Source of the DNA: Ferrimonas lipolytica
GTDB taxonomy: Bacteria > Pseudomonadota > Gammaproteobacteria > Enterobacterales > Shewanellaceae
Direction: 5' to 3'
NCBI RefSeq assembly: GCF_012295575.1
Contig: NZ_CP051180.1
Location: forward strand, 1,426,001 to 1,490,000
DNA length: 64,000 bases
A program made the position numbers and the translations under genes. Numbering within the stretch: the first letter of the stretch is position 1; every line of letters begins with the position of its first letter. Shown piece by piece: positions 19,358-27,917 of this stretch. The notes below the pieces were generated by a model. It did not search any database, was not told the DNA's origin, and saw nothing but the letters and a program-made list of their open reading frames with translations.

Positions 19358-20024
19358 TACTGTTACTCGCAGCCGTTAGCTTGCCATTGGCGAGTATCAA
19401 ATTTTGACGAAATTGCTGCGCTAAGCGTTGACTGTGGGTCACCATTAACAGTGTTGCCCCCTGCTGACGAGCAAGCGACTGCAGTAGTTGGCACACCACA
19501 GTGGAGTTAGTTTGATCAAGGTTACCGGTCGGCTCATCCGCTAGCACTAATTTAGGTTGATGAATTAGCGCTCGGGCAATGGCAACCCGTTGCTGTTCGC
19601 CACCAGACAGTTGTTGTGGCATTCGGTCGAGCAAAGATGATATCCCCAGTTGTTCTACCAGTGGCTCAAATAGGGGCGGCGAGCCGTGGCCGTCAGCGAG
19701 ACGGTACGTGAGCAAAATGTTGTCGCGAACGGATAAGGTAGACAACAGTTGGCAGTCTTGAAACACCACACCTTGCTTACGCCGATGCAGTGCTCGATCT
19801 GTCGCATCTAATTGGGATAGCTCGGTTCCGTTGACCCACAACTTACCTTGTTGCAGCGGTTCTAACGCACCAATCAGCCGCAAAAGCGTAGTTTTGCCTG
19901 CGCCACTATCGCCAAGCAGAGCGATCTGACTGCCCTGTTCGATCTGGTGGCTTAGTTGGTCGACAATTTTACGGCTTCGTTGGCCGTCAGCACGGCTGAA
20001 TGTAACGTTTTCGAGTTTAATCAT
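19350..20024 (-). CDS. LolD/MacB-type ABC transporter ATP-binding protein
   Basis: 224 residues. Walker A GDSGAGKTT (about 38), Q-loop VVFQDCQLLSTLSVRDN, signature [15 protein letters not shown], Walker B LVLADEPTGNLD and H-loop MVTHSQRLA are all intact. The LADEPTGNLD form is typical of the LolD/MacB/FtsE group, which pairs with FtsX-type permeases as encoded just downstream. It is the first gene of the three-gene operon, with the start at 20024. Confidence 0.92.
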   Translation of the reverse strand: MIKLENVTFSRADGQRSRKIVDQLSHQIEQGSQIALLGDSGAGKTTLLRLIGALEPLQQGKLWVNGTELSQLDATDRALHRRKQGVVFQDCQLLSTLSVRDNILLTYRLADGHGSPPLFEPLVEQLGISSLLDRMPQQLSGGEQQRVAIARALIHQPKLVLADEPTGNLDQTNSTVVCQLLQSLARQQGATLLMVTHSQRLAQQFRQNLILANGKLTAASNSNE

Positions 20025-20058
20025 ATTTAAACTTTACGCTACAAATCAGTTACTAGGA

Positions 20059-21255
20059 TCACTCTGAATGACGTTTTGCGAAAATCAGTATGTTTCTAGG
20101 GGTGATCTGGTCCTGACAGAACCTAGATATACTTACTTGATAACCGTTTTCAGCCAAATATAGGGCACGATCTAGCACCAGATAGCTTTCCAATGCAGGT
20201 CGAAACAGTTGCCGAGCGAGATCAAGCCGCCGTTGCCGTTGCCAATCAGCCTGACCTTGCAGCTCAAGCTCATCCCAGCAGGGTGTTGTATTCAACTCAA
20301 TCCGCAGTTCGGCACACGCCCAGCGGCAAAATGACTCAAACCCTTGAGAGAATATCGCTTTACCACAAGACGGTAGTGGTTGTTGCAGTACATTAATGCT
20401 CGCCAACAAACGCTTAAAGCCAAGTCGATAGCTAACTTCTGTTGCCCTTAAACGCCGAACCCGCTCCGGTGCCGTTTTGGTCTGCAAGACCGCTAAACGT
20501 AGATGACTGCGATCCAAGGGTAACGATAACTCGAGAGCAAGGTTAGACAGCGGCTGATAGAGTTCTTCGGTAGTTAGATGGTAACAGCAAGGACTTATGG
20601 CTAACTGTTCCGTTTTGTTGTTGACTCCGTGGTGCAACAGCTGCCGGTGAAGATCGCCACAGGCATGTAAGGCAACTGCGCGCTGACGTGATTGGACAAC
20701 ATCTGCTGCTTCAGTGGCTAATGCATCTTGGCAAATGAATCGTTGTGGTAGTTGCGCCCGCGCTGCCAACTCAGTGCCACTGTCACACAGCGCTTTATCG
20801 TATTCCAAGCTCACAACACTATTGCCGTGCTGCTGAGCGAACAAGCGGCCGAGGTGGCCTTTGCCTGAACACCACTCCAATAATTTACCGTCGTATGGAG
20901 GTAATGCCGCTACAAAAGATTGGATCTGTTCCAACTTCCTACCGGGGATATGAGCGAACTGGCGAGGGTTAATCGGCTTCGGTAACGCTACCTCTACCAA
21001 GTCAAATTGGGAGAGCTTAGCAAGGTCATAAAGATCATTTAAATAGACGCTAGCGTCAGTAATTAATGCAGCTTGGTTCAAGTCGTACTCGATTACCTGC
21101 TGCTCTGGCAGCGCCAACAGCCAATCTGCAAGTTGTGGGTGTTGTTGCAACCACAACGGCTGCGGTTGATTGAACACACTTTCATGCCACAGACTTCGGT
21201 AGCTGCCAAGGTAGTGAACCAGCTGGGTTATTCTCTGCTGCCATTGAGAGACCAA
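20059..21255 (-). CDS. class I SAM-dependent methyltransferase
   Basis: 398 residues. The cofactor-binding segment is LLEWCSGKGHLGRLFAQQ with the acidic SLEYD after the next strand, then AVALHACGDLHRQLL and SPCCYHLT. These blocks are typical of the Methyltransf_32 group (related to GSTCD and RrnAD-like enzymes); the substrate is not known. The start is TTG at 21255: AAGGAG lies 7 bases before it on the minus strand. A stretch rich in glutamine and leucine precedes the catalytic domain. It is read in the same direction as the attE-like operon, 35 bases upstream of it, but belongs to a different pathway. Confidence 0.82.
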   Translation of the reverse strand: MVSQWQQRITQLVHYLGSYRSLWHESVFNQPQPLWLQQHPQLADWLLALPEQQVIEYDLNQAALITDASVYLNDLYDLAKLSQFDLVEVALPKPINPRQFAHIPGRKLEQIQSFVAALPPYDGKLLEWCSGKGHLGRLFAQQHGNSVVSLEYDKALCDSGTELAARAQLPQRFICQDALATEAADVVQSRQRAVALHACGDLHRQLLHHGVNNKTEQLAISPCCYHLTTEELYQPLSNLALELSLPLDRSHLRLAVLQTKTAPERVRRLRATEVSYRLGFKRLLASINVLQQPLPSCGKAIFSQGFESFCRWACAELRIELNTTPCWDELELQGQADWQRQRRLDLARQLFRPALESYLVLDRALYLAENGYQVSISRFCQDQITPRNILIFAKRHSE

Positions 21256-21293
21256 AGGGTTACTCCTTACTCAACACGAAACAAAAACAAAAA

Positions 21294-21316
21294 CAAAAAA
21301 AGCAGCCTAAGCTGCC
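21294..21316 (-). terminator. terminator after pssA
   Basis: On the minus strand GCAGC-TTAG-GCTGC followed by seven T. The stem is only 5 bp but the T-run is good and it directly follows the pssA stop. Confidence 0.7.
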
Positions 21317-21322
21317 TTTCTG

Positions 21323-22678
21323 TTACAGGATTCGCTTAAGCAGCAAATCCGCTTTGACGCGATGGATTCGCTTTAACAACTTAGCCACCTTAGGTGGGTA
21401 GACACTGTTGTGTTCGATATCCCTAAAGTGACTTACCCGGTCTGTATTGCGCAGAATACATTGGCGTTCATTGGCAAACTGGGAGGTTAGTGTCCCTTGT
21501 TTATCATGAACCAACAGGCCGTTTTCAAGATCCAAATTCCACGCTCGTGGATTAAGGTTATTACCAGTTAACACATAGATGCTGTCGTCTATCTGCAATC
21601 CCTTTAAGTGGTAGCTGTGATTGTCACACTTCCACAATTGGATATTGAGTTTGCCATTATCGATGTAACGCTGATAACGATAAGCAAAGCGCTTTAGGTT
21701 TTGTTCGTACAGGTAAGGCAATGCTGAAACCGCGGAAAACGGTTCGTCAGGCGGCGTAAAGAAGTCGTTCGCCGTTTTGTCACCAACCACTACGGTTACT
21801 TCTACGCCTTGCTTCATTAACTTGCCAATAGCAGACATTACCGGTGCCGGGAAGTTGAAGTAAGGTGTACAGACAAACACACGCTTTTGCGCGCTTTTTA
21901 GTGCCTTGACGATTGTTTGGTTTAGCTGGTTGCTGGTTCGGCCTAAGCCCAACAGTGGGTAGATGTTAATGCCATCATTGCACTCGACCTTATCATTAAA
22001 TCGATAACGGGTACGGGCTAGCTTCAGCTTGAATTTGCGGATCTCGCGCCGCATCTCTTTGGCTGTCGGGATCGGAAGCTCCAAGAGCGACACTACTGCA
22101 TCGTCGTTGATCAGTTCGTTGGCCATAAAGGCAACCATCGAATCGGTCAGTGCTTGATTGCTAATTACGTGGTAGCGATCGTAGCGGTAGCGTTCATTCC
22201 AACCAAGGTAAACATCGTTAATGCTGGCACCGCTATACAATAGGGTGTCATCTATAACGAATCCTTTTAGGTGCAGTACTCCACTCCACTCTCGACTTTT
22301 AACCGGCACACCGTGAACGCCAATCTCAGCAGGAGCAAATTTTTCAGCCCAGTCGCGGTAAAACTTATCGTTACCGACCTGTGGGCCTTTGCCGATCAAG
22401 CCGCGCTGGGCACGATGAAAGTCGACCAAAACTTGAATGTCTAATTGGGGCTCACGCTGCTTGGCCTGATAAAGCTCAGTCAGAATAGCTCGACCAGCCT
22501 CGTCATCTTGCAGATACAACGCCGCCAGATAGATTCGCTTAGTTGCGGTACGGATCAGTTCAATCAACCGTTCGCGATACTCCTGTGTCGACGTGAGTAC
22601 TTCGAATTCGGTTGGAGATACGGTTACACCATCAAGTTGGTCTAACCATGGATGAATTGATTGAGTTGCTAGATGCAT
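21323..22678 (-). CDS. pssA: CDP-diacylglycerol-serine O-phosphatidyltransferase
   Basis: Makes phosphatidylserine, the precursor of phosphatidylethanolamine, at the inner membrane surface. It belongs to the phospholipase D superfamily: HLKGFVIDDTLLYSGASINDVY and HLKGLQIDDSIYVLTGNNLNPR are the two HxK-type active-site motifs. VDFHRAQRGLIG and VVGDKTANDFFTP also match E. coli PssA. With the ATG at 22678 the protein has 451 residues, exactly the E. coli length. An in-frame TTG at 22771 would add 31 residues without a Shine-Dalgarno sequence and is not used. Confidence 0.94.
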   Translation of the reverse strand: MHLATQSIHPWLDQLDGVTVSPTEFEVLTSTQEYRERLIELIRTATKRIYLAALYLQDDEAGRAILTELYQAKQREPQLDIQVLVDFHRAQRGLIGKGPQVGNDKFYRDWAEKFAPAEIGVHGVPVKSREWSGVLHLKGFVIDDTLLYSGASINDVYLGWNERYRYDRYHVISNQALTDSMVAFMANELINDDAVVSLLELPIPTAKEMRREIRKFKLKLARTRYRFNDKVECNDGINIYPLLGLGRTSNQLNQTIVKALKSAQKRVFVCTPYFNFPAPVMSAIGKLMKQGVEVTVVVGDKTANDFFTPPDEPFSAVSALPYLYEQNLKRFAYRYQRYIDNGKLNIQLWKCDNHSYHLKGLQIDDSIYVLTGNNLNPRAWNLDLENGLLVHDKQGTLTSQFANERQCILRNTDRVSHFRDIEHNSVYPPKVAKLLKRIHRVKADLLLKRIL

Positions 22679-23087
22679 ACTTTTCTTAATTAGCGACGAC
22701 CAAAGGCCTCGAGTAAAAACATTGTAAGCGCCATTCGTTAATCCCGGAGAACAAAAAACAGCCTCTCTCAAGGGGTTTAGCGAAAAACACAGCTTTAACG
22801 CCGCTATGTTAAACAGAGGATTAGCACAGTAGCAAGCATCTAATAGCCCTTAATGGATCACTATTGTAGAACTTGCTTTAGCAACAATCAGAACGTGAGT
22901 CAGTTCACACCATTGCAAGACCAGTCACTATCGATAAAACAACCGAAATTCAGGAAGTAGTGATAGCGACTACAGACAAAGCGACAATTGATGCCATAAT
23001 GGCGACTGTTGCGTACAAGGCATAACGAAGGTCTTGATTCATAATTTTTCGCAAGCGGTTCAGCCTGCCTCCAGATACGATTAATAG
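22679..23087. other. divergent intergenic region pssA/dacB
   Basis: 409 bases between two divergent genes. A good CRP-type site is at 22894-22909 (listed separately). No RNA gene, repeat or other coding sequence was recognised. The rest is unassigned promoter sequence. Confidence 0.5.
22894..22909. promoter_or_regulatory. putative CRP binding site
   Basis: CGTGA-GTCAGT-TCACA matches 9 of the 10 fixed positions of TGTGAnnnnnnTCACA. It lies about 180 bases before dacB and 215 before pssA, so either gene could be the target. No -10 element was matched to it. Confidence 0.5.
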
Positions 23088-24491
23088 ATGAGCATTAAAA
23101 TCACTACTAAATCTAGCTTAAAGTCACTGATTTTGAGTGTCCTATTAACCGTTCCAGCTGTATCCGCTCGCGCTAATTATGCAGATTTCGGCACCTTACT
23201 GCCGCAAGGCAGTGAAATGGGGTTCATTCTTACCAATACCGCTGGCACGGTTTTGGCGGAACATAACGCCGACAACATGATGCTTCCGGCTTCAACACTA
23301 AAGCTGGTAACTGCGACGGCGGCGTGGCTCGAGCTTGGGCCAGACTTTCGTTACCACACGCGAGTATTTACCGGCGAAGTCAATAATGGCGTAGCTGAAG
23401 GCGACCTGATTATTCAAATGAGTGGTGATCCAACGTTCAGCCGCGCCGATCTCTACCAACTGCTCAAGCAGGTTCAGCTGCAAGGCATCCATACCATCAA
23501 GGGTCAGCTGATCTTCGACGACCAACTGTTTTATGGTTACGATCGAGCTAAAGGATGGCCGTGGGATGATCTTGGTGTTTGTTTCTCAGCCCCTGCGTCA
23601 GCAGTTATGCTCGATGGCAACTGCGTTCACGTCGCACTTGAACCTAAAGCTGGCCATATCGCCGTCAATAAATCAGCTCATATCCCGCTTAACATCGAAT
23701 CTAATGTCCGCTATGAGCCGATGAGCTCGTTCTGCCCGCTTGAGCTTAATGTTGACCATCAGGTGTATCGACTCAGTGGCTGCACTAATAAAAAGACTAA
23801 CTTAGCGTTGGCGTTAGACGAGCCTGAAGATTACGTGCGCAAGGTGATATATCAGCAATTACAACAGCTCAATATCTCACTTGAGGGAGATCCAGACCAA
23901 CAGCAAGCCGTAACCAGCCAAGTTGGTTTGCATCGTTCGGCAACGCTGCCCAAATTACTCACTCTGGTGTTGAGCAATTCAGATAACTTAGTCAGTGACA
24001 GTATCCTCCGTACCCTAGGTGCACGAAAGTACAATGTTGGTAGCTTCCAAGCTGGCATCAGCGCCATGCGCGACAGTCTTAAAATCAATTTGGATATGGA
24101 TCTTGGTAGCAGTGATCTCTATGACGGCTCTGGCTTGTCCCGCTACAATCTTATTAGCCCGCGCACATTGGCTACTTTGCTCAGTTCTTGGCAGCAGGAC
24201 CCACGCTTACAGCCACTCAACGATATGCTACCGATAGCAGGTCAAACCGGAACGCTGCGTTACCGCAAGAGTACCGCAAAACTCAACGGCAAACTTAAAG
24301 CGAAAACTGGCACGTTTAAACAAGTCGCCAACCTTGCAGGTATAATTACCACCAAGGATGATCAACAACTGGTTGTTGTTCAGTTCGTTAACGGCATCAA
24401 TGGCAATAGTGCCGACGCTAAGGCTCAGGTCAGTGAGTTTGAACAAGCCTTATTACAATGTATCCATCATCGTTGCTTCAGCGACAATTAA
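23088..24491 (+). CDS. dacB: D-alanyl-D-alanine carboxypeptidase/endopeptidase (PBP4)
   Basis: Class C low-molecular-mass penicillin-binding protein of 467 residues that trims and cuts peptide cross-links in periplasmic peptidoglycan. A signal peptide (about 1-29, ending VSARA) precedes the enzyme. The active-site motifs are S69-TL-K72 in PASTLKLVTATAA, SDN in VLSNSDNLVSD and KTG in KLKAKTGTFK. The inserted domain II between the first and second motifs, with GDLIIQMSGDPTFSRADL, is as in E. coli PBP4. No clear Shine-Dalgarno sequence precedes the ATG. Confidence 0.94.
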   Translation: MSIKITTKSSLKSLILSVLLTVPAVSARANYADFGTLLPQGSEMGFILTNTAGTVLAEHNADNMMLPASTLKLVTATAAWLELGPDFRYHTRVFTGEVNNGVAEGDLIIQMSGDPTFSRADLYQLLKQVQLQGIHTIKGQLIFDDQLFYGYDRAKGWPWDDLGVCFSAPASAVMLDGNCVHVALEPKAGHIAVNKSAHIPLNIESNVRYEPMSSFCPLELNVDHQVYRLSGCTNKKTNLALALDEPEDYVRKVIYQQLQQLNISLEGDPDQQQAVTSQVGLHRSATLPKLLTLVLSNSDNLVSDSILRTLGARKYNVGSFQAGISAMRDSLKINLDMDLGSSDLYDGSGLSRYNLISPRTLATLLSSWQQDPRLQPLNDMLPIAGQTGTLRYRKSTAKLNGKLKAKTGTFKQVANLAGIITTKDDQQLVVVQFVNGINGNSADAKAQVSEFEQALLQCIHHRCFSDN

Positions 24492-24518
24492 TGCAATTAG
24501 GTACACTTTTGCCGCTAT

Positions 24519-24535
24519 TTATCACAAAGTGATAA
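24519..24535. promoter_or_regulatory. 17-bp palindrome, possible operator
   Basis: TTATCAC-AAA-GTGATAA, a perfect 7-bp inverted repeat, lies 28 bases after the dacB stop and about 104 bases before the small gene at 24639. It is not followed by a T-run, so it does not look like a terminator. Its regulator is unknown. Confidence 0.4.
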
Positions 24536-24638
24536 CCATTCGTTGTTTGGGGAATAAATAATTCGCGATGTTTTTGTAGAATTTGACTATACCTAAAGTA
24601 TTGAATTAGAAGTTTTCTTGCTCTTGTGGGAGACATAT

Positions 24639-24959
24639 ATGTCAATGAAAAGTGCTAAAGAGTTTGCTGTTTGGATGATCGACCGGTTTGGTAATCAAGC
24701 AGAAGGGGTGTATCTCGACCGCGCGGACATTCGCGAACTGTCTGGTCGTCAGACTATTCGCCAAGATTTTATTGCTGATGTTCATGCTGAAGTCTGTCGC
24801 CACGGCATGGGGTTTGTAACCAATAACCTGAAAGAGCGTTACTTCCTGTTTTATTTACCGAAGCACCATTGGAAAGAGGTTGCAGATCGTTATGCTCCAC
24901 AACCAAGTTCCAATATTCATAGCCTCGAAAAGCAAAAACTAAGCCGAAGTGGACGTTAA
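24639..24959 (+). CDS. small protein of unknown function
   Basis: 106 residues, basic, no membrane segment or signal. MSMKSAKEFAVWMIDRFG at the N-terminus, a charged middle (RADIRELSGRQTIRQDFIADVHAEVCR) and an aromatic stretch (KERYFLFYLPKHHW) suggest a small folded cytoplasmic protein, perhaps with a winged-helix-like shape (guess). I do not recognise the family. ATG at 24639 has GGGAG 6 bases upstream; an in-frame TTG at 24618 is less likely. Its TAA overlaps the stop of the convergent acyl-CoA dehydrogenase gene by 4 bases, with no terminator between them. Confidence 0.75.
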   Translation: MSMKSAKEFAVWMIDRFGNQAEGVYLDRADIRELSGRQTIRQDFIADVHAEVCRHGMGFVTNNLKERYFLFYLPKHHWKEVADRYAPQPSSNIHSLEKQKLSRSGR

Positions 24960-26716
24960 AATAGCTCGTTTGCTAACTTCATCGTTACGTCGGTTGGCGC
25001 AAGTGCGCTGGCTAAATGGGCATCAAAGCGTGGCATTAAACGCCCGAAATAAAACTCAGCGATAGCAACTTTACGTTGCTTGAACTGCTGACTTTGAGAA
25101 GATGTAGGTAAAGCATTAAGCATTTTCAACCATAGGTAACCGTAGGTTGCGTACCCCATTGCATGCAAGTAGTCGACGGCAGCGGCATTGACGCTGTCTG
25201 TTGCATTATCGGCATTCTTAATTGTCTGCGCTGCATCCAATAACCGCCCAAAGGCGCTATCAACGCTATCAGCCCACCCCTTATACTCCGGCGCTACCGC
25301 TGCAGTAACCTCACTAACTTGAACTTGTAGCGCCTTTAACGCCGCACCCTCATGAGGAATCACCTTCCGTGCTAATAGATCAAGTGCTTGAATGCCGTTA
25401 GTGCCTTCATAGATTTGGGCAATACGAACATCACGAACCAATTGTTCTACTCCGGTTTCACGGATAAAACCATGGCCGCCAAATACTTGCTGGGCATGGA
25501 TGGTGCTATCAAGGCCTAAGTCAGTGAAAAACGACTTACATAGTGGCACTAGCAGATTCACCATCTGCTCCGCTTCTTTAGTACCGGCAGTGGCATACTT
25601 CGATTTATCAAGCTCCATACCCGCCATAACAGCTAATGCTCGGCTAGGCTCCGTCATCGCTGCAATGGTTAACAACATCCGCCGAACATCACCATGAACC
25701 ACAATAGGATCAGCAGTAGCGTCAGTCTTGTGGACGCCACCTTTACCCTGATTTCGGTCCTTAGCGTATTCTGCAGCCATCTGATAACCCATCTCAGCAC
25801 AGCCAATGCCTTGTAAGCTTATCGACAAGCGTTCGTAATTCATCATGGTAAACATGGCGATAAGGCCACGGTTGGCTTTGCCAATCAAATAGCCAGTCGC
25901 CTCTTCAAAATGCATAACACAGGTGGCCGAGGCCTTAATGCCCATTTTATGTTCCAACGCACCGACGTTAACACCATTGCGCGCACCAATGGAGCCATCG
26001 TCATTGGCGATAAACTTCGGAACAATAAATAGCGACAAACCGCGGGACCCTGCAGGCGCATCTGGTAAACGTGCCAGTACTAAATGAACGACATTTTCGG
26101 TTAGGTCTTGATCACCACCGGTGATAAAAATTTTGGTGCCCGAGACTTTATAGCTACCGTCCTCTTGCGGACTGGCTTTAGTACGTACCCCACCAAGGTC
26201 AGAACCGGACTGTGGTTCAGTCATGTCCATAGCTCCAGCCCATTCGCCGCTGTACAATTTTGGTAAATACAGCTTTTTTTGTGCTTCGGTTCCATGACGA
26301 TGAATACACAACGCTGCGCCGGCACTCAGTGCACCATAAAGGGTAAATGAGTTATTGGCGCTGTAACACATCTCTTCGAACAGCACCCCAAGACTCTTTG
26401 GCATACCCATGCCACCAAATTCAGGATCGCCGCCGAAACCTGCCCAACCGGATTCGGCGTAGGTGTTATAGGCTTCCTTAAACCCGTCTGGGGTAATGAC
26501 AACGCCGTCAACCAACTTAACGCCCTGCTCGTCACCATTACGGTTAATTGGGGCAAGCAATTCAGAGGTGATCTTGGCGCCTTCATCCAAAATGGCTAAA
26601 GCGGTGTCTGCATCGATGTTGTCAGCTAACGCAGGCATCGACTGCCACTGCTCAGCCGCTCCAAATACGTCCATCAATACAAATTGCATATCTTGAAGCG
26701 GAGCTTGGTAAGTCAT
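24956..26716 (-). CDS. acyl-CoA dehydrogenase with C-terminal extension
   Basis: FAD-dependent enzyme introducing the trans-2 double bond into acyl-CoA. Its 586 residues exceed the roughly 380 of short-chain enzymes and fit the group with an extra C-terminal domain, often annotated as FadE-like or DmdC-like. MTEPQSGSDLGGVRTKA (flavin/substrate block), KIFITGGDQ, MGIKASATCVMHFEEATGYLIG, and QVFGGHGFIRETGVEQLVRDVRIAQIYEGTNGIQ with the likely catalytic glutamate in YEGTNG are visible. The substrate chain length cannot be read from the sequence. A PsrA-like palindrome lies upstream (26751-26766), consistent with fatty acid control. Confidence 0.9.
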   Translation of the reverse strand: MTYQAPLQDMQFVLMDVFGAAEQWQSMPALADNIDADTALAILDEGAKITSELLAPINRNGDEQGVKLVDGVVITPDGFKEAYNTYAESGWAGFGGDPEFGGMGMPKSLGVLFEEMCYSANNSFTLYGALSAGAALCIHRHGTEAQKKLYLPKLYSGEWAGAMDMTEPQSGSDLGGVRTKASPQEDGSYKVSGTKIFITGGDQDLTENVVHLVLARLPDAPAGSRGLSLFIVPKFIANDDGSIGARNGVNVGALEHKMGIKASATCVMHFEEATGYLIGKANRGLIAMFTMMNYERLSISLQGIGCAEMGYQMAAEYAKDRNQGKGGVHKTDATADPIVVHGDVRRMLLTIAAMTEPSRALAVMAGMELDKSKYATAGTKEAEQMVNLLVPLCKSFFTDLGLDSTIHAQQVFGGHGFIRETGVEQLVRDVRIAQIYEGTNGIQALDLLARKVIPHEGAALKALQVQVSEVTAAVAPEYKGWADSVDSAFGRLLDAAQTIKNADNATDSVNAAAVDYLHAMGYATYGYLWLKMLNALPTSSQSQQFKQRKVAIAEFYFGRLMPRFDAHLASALAPTDVTMKLANELF

Positions 26717-26750
26717 GGGTATCCCTTCTCTAACTGGTTTAAACGATTTT

Positions 26751-26766
26751 TTAAACGGTCGTTTGA
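26751..26766. promoter_or_regulatory. possible PsrA/FadR-type operator
   Basis: TTAAAC-GGTC-GTTTGA, an almost perfect inverted repeat with AAAC-N4-GTTT at the centre, 35 bases before the acyl-CoA dehydrogenase ATG. The AAAC-N4-GTTT form resembles PsrA sites of Pseudomonas and Shewanella fatty-acid genes. Assigned by resemblance and position only. Confidence 0.45.
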
Positions 26767-26965
26767 TTCTAATCTGAGCCGAGGCTAAATCAAGTCATTG
26801 AGACCAATTTTATTGGAAAAGTTACCAAACGGGAAACTACGCCTGATTTGAGCGAAATGTAGCGAACAAACAGCGAAGTAACGTTTATTGAAGGGGAAAA
26901 GCCGCCAAAACGTCGGCTGTGATAGCAACCAACAGGCATATAGATCGATTCTAACCAATAAAAAA

Positions 26966-27160
26966 CGGGGTGTACCAACTAAGTGTTGTTCTTACCAATG
27001 CTATTAAAGCACCGGCTAGGCAAGTTTTGATACAAGGGTGAGACACTGCCGTCATTGAGATCCTGCCTTAGGTCGCCGCCGCGACATCCTCGCCTAAAGC
27101 ACCGCAATTGCTAGAGCCGAAGGCTCGATATAAACCTCAACACTTAACTGTGAAACAGCC
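26966..27160 (-). repeat. dispersed intergenic repeat, copy B (long form)
   Basis: 195 bases in the gap between the acyl-CoA dehydrogenase and pyrF genes. Read on the minus strand it begins GGCTGTTTCACAG and contains GTTTAT, GAGCCTTCGGCTCTA, GTCGCGGCGGCGACCTAAGGC, ACCCTTGTATC, ACTTGCCTAGC and TAGCATTGG, ending in CAACACTTAGTTGGTACAC. TAAAGCACCG occurs twice as a direct repeat (27005-27014 and 27095-27104). Removal of the 90 bases between these gives the length and sequence order of copy D. Confidence 0.82.
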
Positions 27161-27166
27161 ATAAAA

Positions 27167-27187
27167 AAAGGAGGCCGAGCCTCCTTT
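27167..27187 (-). terminator. terminator after pyrF
   Basis: AAAGGAGGC, loop CGA, GCCTCCTTT, with an A-run on the plus strand that is a T-run on the minus strand, 16 bases after the pyrF stop. Confidence 0.88.
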
Positions 27188-27203
27188 ATTTCAACGCAAT
27201 AAC

Positions 27204-27899
27204 TTAAATCGTTTGGTTAATGGCATCGAGCACAGCAATTGGTTGCTCACTTTGAGTGATAGGGCGTCCTATAACTAGATAGTCGCTGCCCGCCGTTACT
27301 GCTTCTGCAGGTGTCATGACCCGCTGCTGATCACCGCGGTCGGTACCAGCAGGACGGATCCCAGGGGTAACCAACAGGAACTCATGACCAAGGGCTTGTT
27401 TAAGCATTACCGCTTCTTTAGCTGAACAGACCACACCGTCAAGGCCAGACTCTTTCGCCAAAGTAGCTAACGACAGCACATGTTCATTGGCACTTTTGCT
27501 GACATTCAGCTGGCTTAGTTCCTCTTCGACCATGCTAGTTAGCATGGTTACACCAATAAGTAGCGGTGCTTTGTCACCATATGGTTTTAATGCTTCTGCG
27601 GCCGCAGACATCATCTTCGCGCCACCACTAGCGTGAACGTTTACCATCCAAACTCCCAATTCTGCCGCCGCAGTAACCGCCTTGGCGACAGTATTTGGAA
27701 TGTCGTGGAACTTAAGATCGAGGAAGATTTGAAAATCTTTGGCTACTAACGCTTTAACGATCTGCGGCCCGAACAAAGTAAACAGCTCTTTGCCAACTTT
27801 AAGTCGACATTTACTCGGATCGAGTTGTTCTACCAGCGCCATAACCTGGTCATAATTATCAAAATCTAGCGCTACTAAAACTTTTGGATCGTTACTCAT
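27204..27899 (-). CDS. pyrF: orotidine 5'-phosphate decarboxylase
   Basis: Last step of de novo UMP synthesis. 231 residues, TIM-barrel. The catalytic charged network is visible as VALDFDNY near the N-terminus and [17 protein letters not shown] (the DxKxxD signature). GVTMLTSM and [26 protein letters not shown] form the phosphate-binding end. It follows lapB after 18 bases, the same lapA-lapB-pyrF order as in enterobacteria and Shewanella. Confidence 0.96.
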   Translation of the reverse strand: MSNDPKVLVALDFDNYDQVMALVEQLDPSKCRLKVGKELFTLFGPQIVKALVAKDFQIFLDLKFHDIPNTVAKAVTAAAELGVWMVNVHASGGAKMMSAAAEALKPYGDKAPLLIGVTMLTSMVEEELSQLNVSKSANEHVLSLATLAKESGLDGVVCSAKEAVMLKQALGHEFLLVTPGIRPAGTDRGDQQRVMTPAEAVTAGSDYLVIGRPITQSEQPIAVLDAINQTI

Positions 27900-27917
27900 T
27901 ATTTTACTCCGTAGGGG

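Noticed and set aside
22679-22771. Extension of pssA to a TTG start
   Set aside because: No Shine-Dalgarno sequence, and the added residues are not family sequence. The ATG at 22678 gives exactly the E. coli length.
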